Under the pieces are notes generated by a model, which saw only the letters and a list, made by a program, of their open reading frames with translations, did no database searches and was not told where the DNA came from. Shown here in pieces: positions 5,735 through 6,935 of a stretch of DNA of 6,935 bases (its first letter is position 1; the number at the start of each line of letters is the position of its first letter). Both the position numbers and the translations under genes were made by a program. This stretch comes from Phycisphaerales bacterium (GTDB lineage: Bacteria; Planctomycetota; Phycisphaerae; SM23-33), in assembly GCA_003171235.1 (NCBI GenBank), contig PMYM01000141.1, forward strand, positions 1 to 6,935, given 5' to 3'.

Positions 5735-5776
5735 CGGCAGTTGAGACAATGCCCCCTGGCCGATCATGGCACTGCC
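5735..5776. repeat. 42-nt element, copy 2
   Basis: This is a direct, diverged copy of 5195-5236, displaced by exactly 540 bp and 31 of 42 positions identical. It has the same GGCAGT...ACTGCC pairing ends. It lies between the inverted structured elements A and B. Confidence 0.45.
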
Positions 5777-5795
5777 TTTGATCGTTTAGCGGACC

Positions 5796-5876
5796 CGTCA
5801 CCGGGGGTTGCGCGTTCCTCGCTTTCGCTCGGAACGCTTCACCCCCGGCTAACATCTTTCGGCCCTACGGGCCTGG
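5796..5876 (-). repeat. Structured ~80 nt element, copy B (inverted relative to copy A)
   Basis: Read on the minus strand it repeats copy A: CCAGGCCCG-GGGCCG, TTAGCCGGGGGTG, inner hairpin, CCCCCGGT. The outer stem pairs CCGGGGG at 5801-5807 with CCCCCGG at 5842-5848. The inner stem pairs GCGTTCC at 5812-5818 with GGAACGC at 5831-5837, and on the minus strand its loop contains GCGAAAGC, which could form a GAAA tetraloop. The left window edge (1-22) matches its outer end. Confidence 0.6.
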
Positions 5877-5957
5877 AATGATCCAAGGCAGAGGCTCGAC
5901 TGCGAACTTTGGGCCTGGGCGATCCTGGTTGGACATCGGCCAAGGCCGATGAGGCGC

Positions 5958-6019
5958 AGGGCGGGCACAGCCCGACGTTTTACGGTTCCAAATGAGGGAT
6001 GGCGGGCAGTGCCCGCCCT
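5958..6019. repeat. GC-rich GGGCGGGCA inverted repeat at the end of the methyltransferase remnant
   Basis: AGGGCGGGCA at 5958-5967 is complementary to 6010-6019. Within it, GGCGGGCA at 6001-6008 and TGCCCGCC at 6010-6017 form a perfect 8-bp palindrome around one base. The element abuts and partly supplies the minus-strand stop codon (6018-6020) of the methyltransferase remnant. It could act as a 3' hairpin for minus-strand transcripts, but no clear U-run follows, so it is listed as a repeat rather than a terminator. Confidence 0.55.
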
Positions 6020-6356
6020 ACTCAAATTCCAACCGGCCTTGGCGCTTGGGTTGGGGGGCGTGGCGCGGGGCATCGGGCAGGGTGTGCTGGGCAGTGCGGT
6101 CGGGCATCTGCAGGCAGCGCGGATGCGGGCGGTGCGGATCGCCCAGAAGCTCGGCGATTGTCAATATCTGCACCTTGGGAAAGGCCTTGTTCCAGCCGGG
6201 GGATTGGTACATGCCGGCCGTGGCCGCCTCGGCCTTCATCGGGGCGGTTGGCTCTTCCAGCGTGAGAAAGACGCCCATCTCGGCCGATTCTCGCGAAAGC
6301 GTGCCCACCAGGTCGCGCACGTCGCCAACCTTCACGTGCCCGCCCTTGACCTGCAC
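6018..6356 (-). pseudogene. C-terminal remnant of a site-specific DNA methyltransferase with restriction-endonuclease-like (Mrr-like) tail
   Basis: The 112-aa reading frame begins VQVKGGHVKVGDVRDL and continues with GVFLTLEEPTAPMKAEAA, FPKVQILTIAELL and a short polar tail. This closely resembles the C-terminal part of bacterial site-specific amino-methyltransferases that carry an endonuclease-like domain of the PD-(D/E)XK kind. The QVK corresponds to the last catalytic motif of such a fold. The upstream acidic motif, the catalytic (N/D)PP(Y/W) motif and the SAM-binding part are all absent. The frame continues upstream without shift into the TAA of vsr, with only one codon (CTG) between the stop and the GTG that opens this frame. 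It therefore looks like a gene whose 5' part was lost or replaced at the vsr end. A short independent protein starting at the GTG is possible but has no convincing ribosome-binding site. Confidence 0.75.
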
Positions 6357-6359
6357 CAG

Positions 6360-6770
6360 TTACGGGCCGAGAAATGCACGAATTTCTCGGGCAACCCGTA
6401 CCAAATCCCGCGTTTGGCATTCCCAAACTATGAGGCAGCGGTAACCAATTCGCATCAGTTCTCGGCGAGTTCTTAAATCGCGGGCCTGATTCCGCAAAAA
6501 CTTGGCTTTCCAGTACGCCTGCCTAGAAGCAGGCAACGATCGGCCTTGGCGACAAGTGTGGCGGTGCCAAAAGCAACCATGAACAAAGATTACCTTCTTG
6601 CGTTTCCGAAAAACCAGATCGGGAGTTCCGGGGAGCGAAGGGTCGTGAAGTCTGTATCGGTATCCCAGTCCGTGTACTACCTTCCTGATCGCCATTTCCG
6701 GAGTGGTGTCACGAGATTTGACGGCTCGCATGATGGCGCTACGAAACGAACGTGAGAAAGTGTCGGTCAT
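6360..6770 (-). CDS. vsr: Very short patch repair (Vsr) DNA mismatch endonuclease
   Basis: The 136-aa product is a complete Vsr endonuclease, which nicks beside T:G mismatches created by deamination of 5-methylcytosine and starts very-short-patch repair. The residues known from E. coli Vsr fall at the same numbers: E25 in TTPEMAIRK, D51 in GTPDLVF (catalytic aspartate), and H64, C66, W68, H69, H71 and C73 in FVHGCFWHRHTC, with C118 in VWEC completing the zinc site. The start is the ATG three bases after the stop of the upstream partial gene, which suggests translational coupling. The base composition is visibly less GC-rich than the metV-metF side, consistent with acquired DNA. The last codons form a strong hairpin. 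Vsr normally travels with a 5-methylcytosine methyltransferase; none is visible here, though it may lie beyond the window edge. The family call is secure. Confidence 0.95.
   Translation of the reverse strand: MTDTFSRSFRSAIMRAVKSRDTTPEMAIRKVVHGLGYRYRLHDPSLPGTPDLVFRKRKKVIFVHGCFWHRHTCRQGRSLPASRQAYWKAKFLRNQARDLRTRRELMRIGYRCLIVWECQTRDLVRVAREIRAFLGP
6361..6400. other. Hairpin over the last codons of vsr
   Basis: TACGGG at 6361-6366 pairs with CCCGTA at 6395-6400, and CCGAGAAAT at 6367-6375 pairs with ATTTCTCGG at 6382-6390, leaving a 6-nt loop and a 4-nt bulge (GCAA). On the minus strand the structure ends one base before the end of the vsr stop codon. The methyltransferase remnant begins immediately after it. 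It may be a 3' stabilising or weak terminator hairpin, or a mark of the recombination junction. Confidence 0.55.
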
Positions 6771-6773
6771 AGG

Positions 6774-6935
6774 CTACGTCAGGTTGGACGGCATTTCTAT
6801 CAACAGCGAAAGATCGGTCTCCACCTCCGAAACTCGGCGGTTATATGCCTCCAAAAGTCGCCGAAGGCCGCTTCGTACGCCCGACCCGGTAAAATCGAAG
6901 AGTTCTTCAATGTTCGTAGCGACGAAGGATTCAAT
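6774..6935 (-). CDS. C-terminal end of an unrecognised protein (runs off the window)
   Basis: An open frame of 53 codons enters from the right edge on the minus strand and ends at TAG (6774-6776), three bases before the vsr start. The residues begin IESFVATNIEELFDFTGSG and continue as a charged, probably helical stretch (RSGLRRLLEAYNRRVSEVE) ending EMPSNLT. No motif identifies it. It is not the C-terminus of a Dcm-type methyltransferase as far as I can judge. Near-overlap with vsr suggests one transcript, so it may belong to a restriction-modification or other defence gene set. That it is coding is inferred from the open frame and coupling only. Confidence 0.5.
   Translation of the reverse strand: MESFVATNIEELFDFTGSGVRSGLRRLLEAYNRRVSEVETDLSLLIEMPSNLT

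Noticed and set aside
6354..6400. Integron attC site at the vsr end
   Set aside because: A GTAAC-like piece and a hairpin are present, but no paired RYYYAAC and GTTRRRY core sites with the right spacing, and no integrase is visible.
5949..6476. + strand frame of 175 codons opposite the methyltransferase remnant
   Set aside because: It is the antisense of the recognisable minus-strand methyltransferase tail and the vsr 3' end.

Overview
The window is a GC-rich bacterial segment, probably from a free-living anaerobe or facultative anaerobe. The acetogen-type MetV/MetF pair and the dense fold-back intergenic repeats suggest an uncultured lineage such as Planctomycetota (Phycisphaerae-like). That placement is inference from gene content and style, not proof.

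Left and centre (about 217-5122, + strand). Four genes lie in a row. The first (277-2277) encodes a multi-cofactor oxidoreductase: a GltD/NfnB-like FAD and NAD(P) module with an N-terminal Fe-S region, two ferredoxin-type [4Fe-4S] clusters, and a C-terminal domain resembling MvhD/FlpD that has lost its cysteines. The second is metV (2459-3139), the cysteine-rich Fe-S/zinc partner of methylenetetrahydrofolate reductase. The third is metF (3286-4212), the catalytic subunit. Together they read as a methylene-THF reductase complex of the methyl branch of the Wood-Ljungdahl/C1 pathway, in which NAD(P)H electrons would pass through the flavo-Fe-S protein and MetV to MetF. The electron-input subunit is neither RnfC2 nor HdrABC-MvhD, the arrangements described in model acetogens. 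The fourth gene (4523-5122) encodes a DedA-family membrane protein.

Spacers. The genes are not tightly packed. Gaps of 181, 146 and 310 bp each hold arrays of 8-10 nt units (AATCGGTT, CGCAGAG, CGCGAACAA and CACAAAGAG types), with an inverted partner array in the same gap for the first three types. Each spacer transcript could fold into a long hairpin. Some arrays overlap the neighbouring stop codon.

Repeat patchwork (about 5100-6020). Roughly 900 bp have no credible gene. They hold a REPIN-like pair of inverted REP elements, an inverted pair of ~80 nt structured elements whose inner stems differ in sequence but both pair, two 42-nt elements, a 24-nt palindromic element also present at the left edge, and a GC-rich hairpin.

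Right end (6018-6935, - strand). This is a defence/repair remnant region, visibly less GC-rich in vsr. In transcription order there is the 3' end of an unrecognised gene running in from the edge, a full-length vsr mismatch endonuclease, and the C-terminal piece of a site-specific DNA methyltransferase/endonuclease-like protein. That piece starts in frame four bases after the vsr stop, so the rest of the methyltransferase gene appears to have been lost or replaced.
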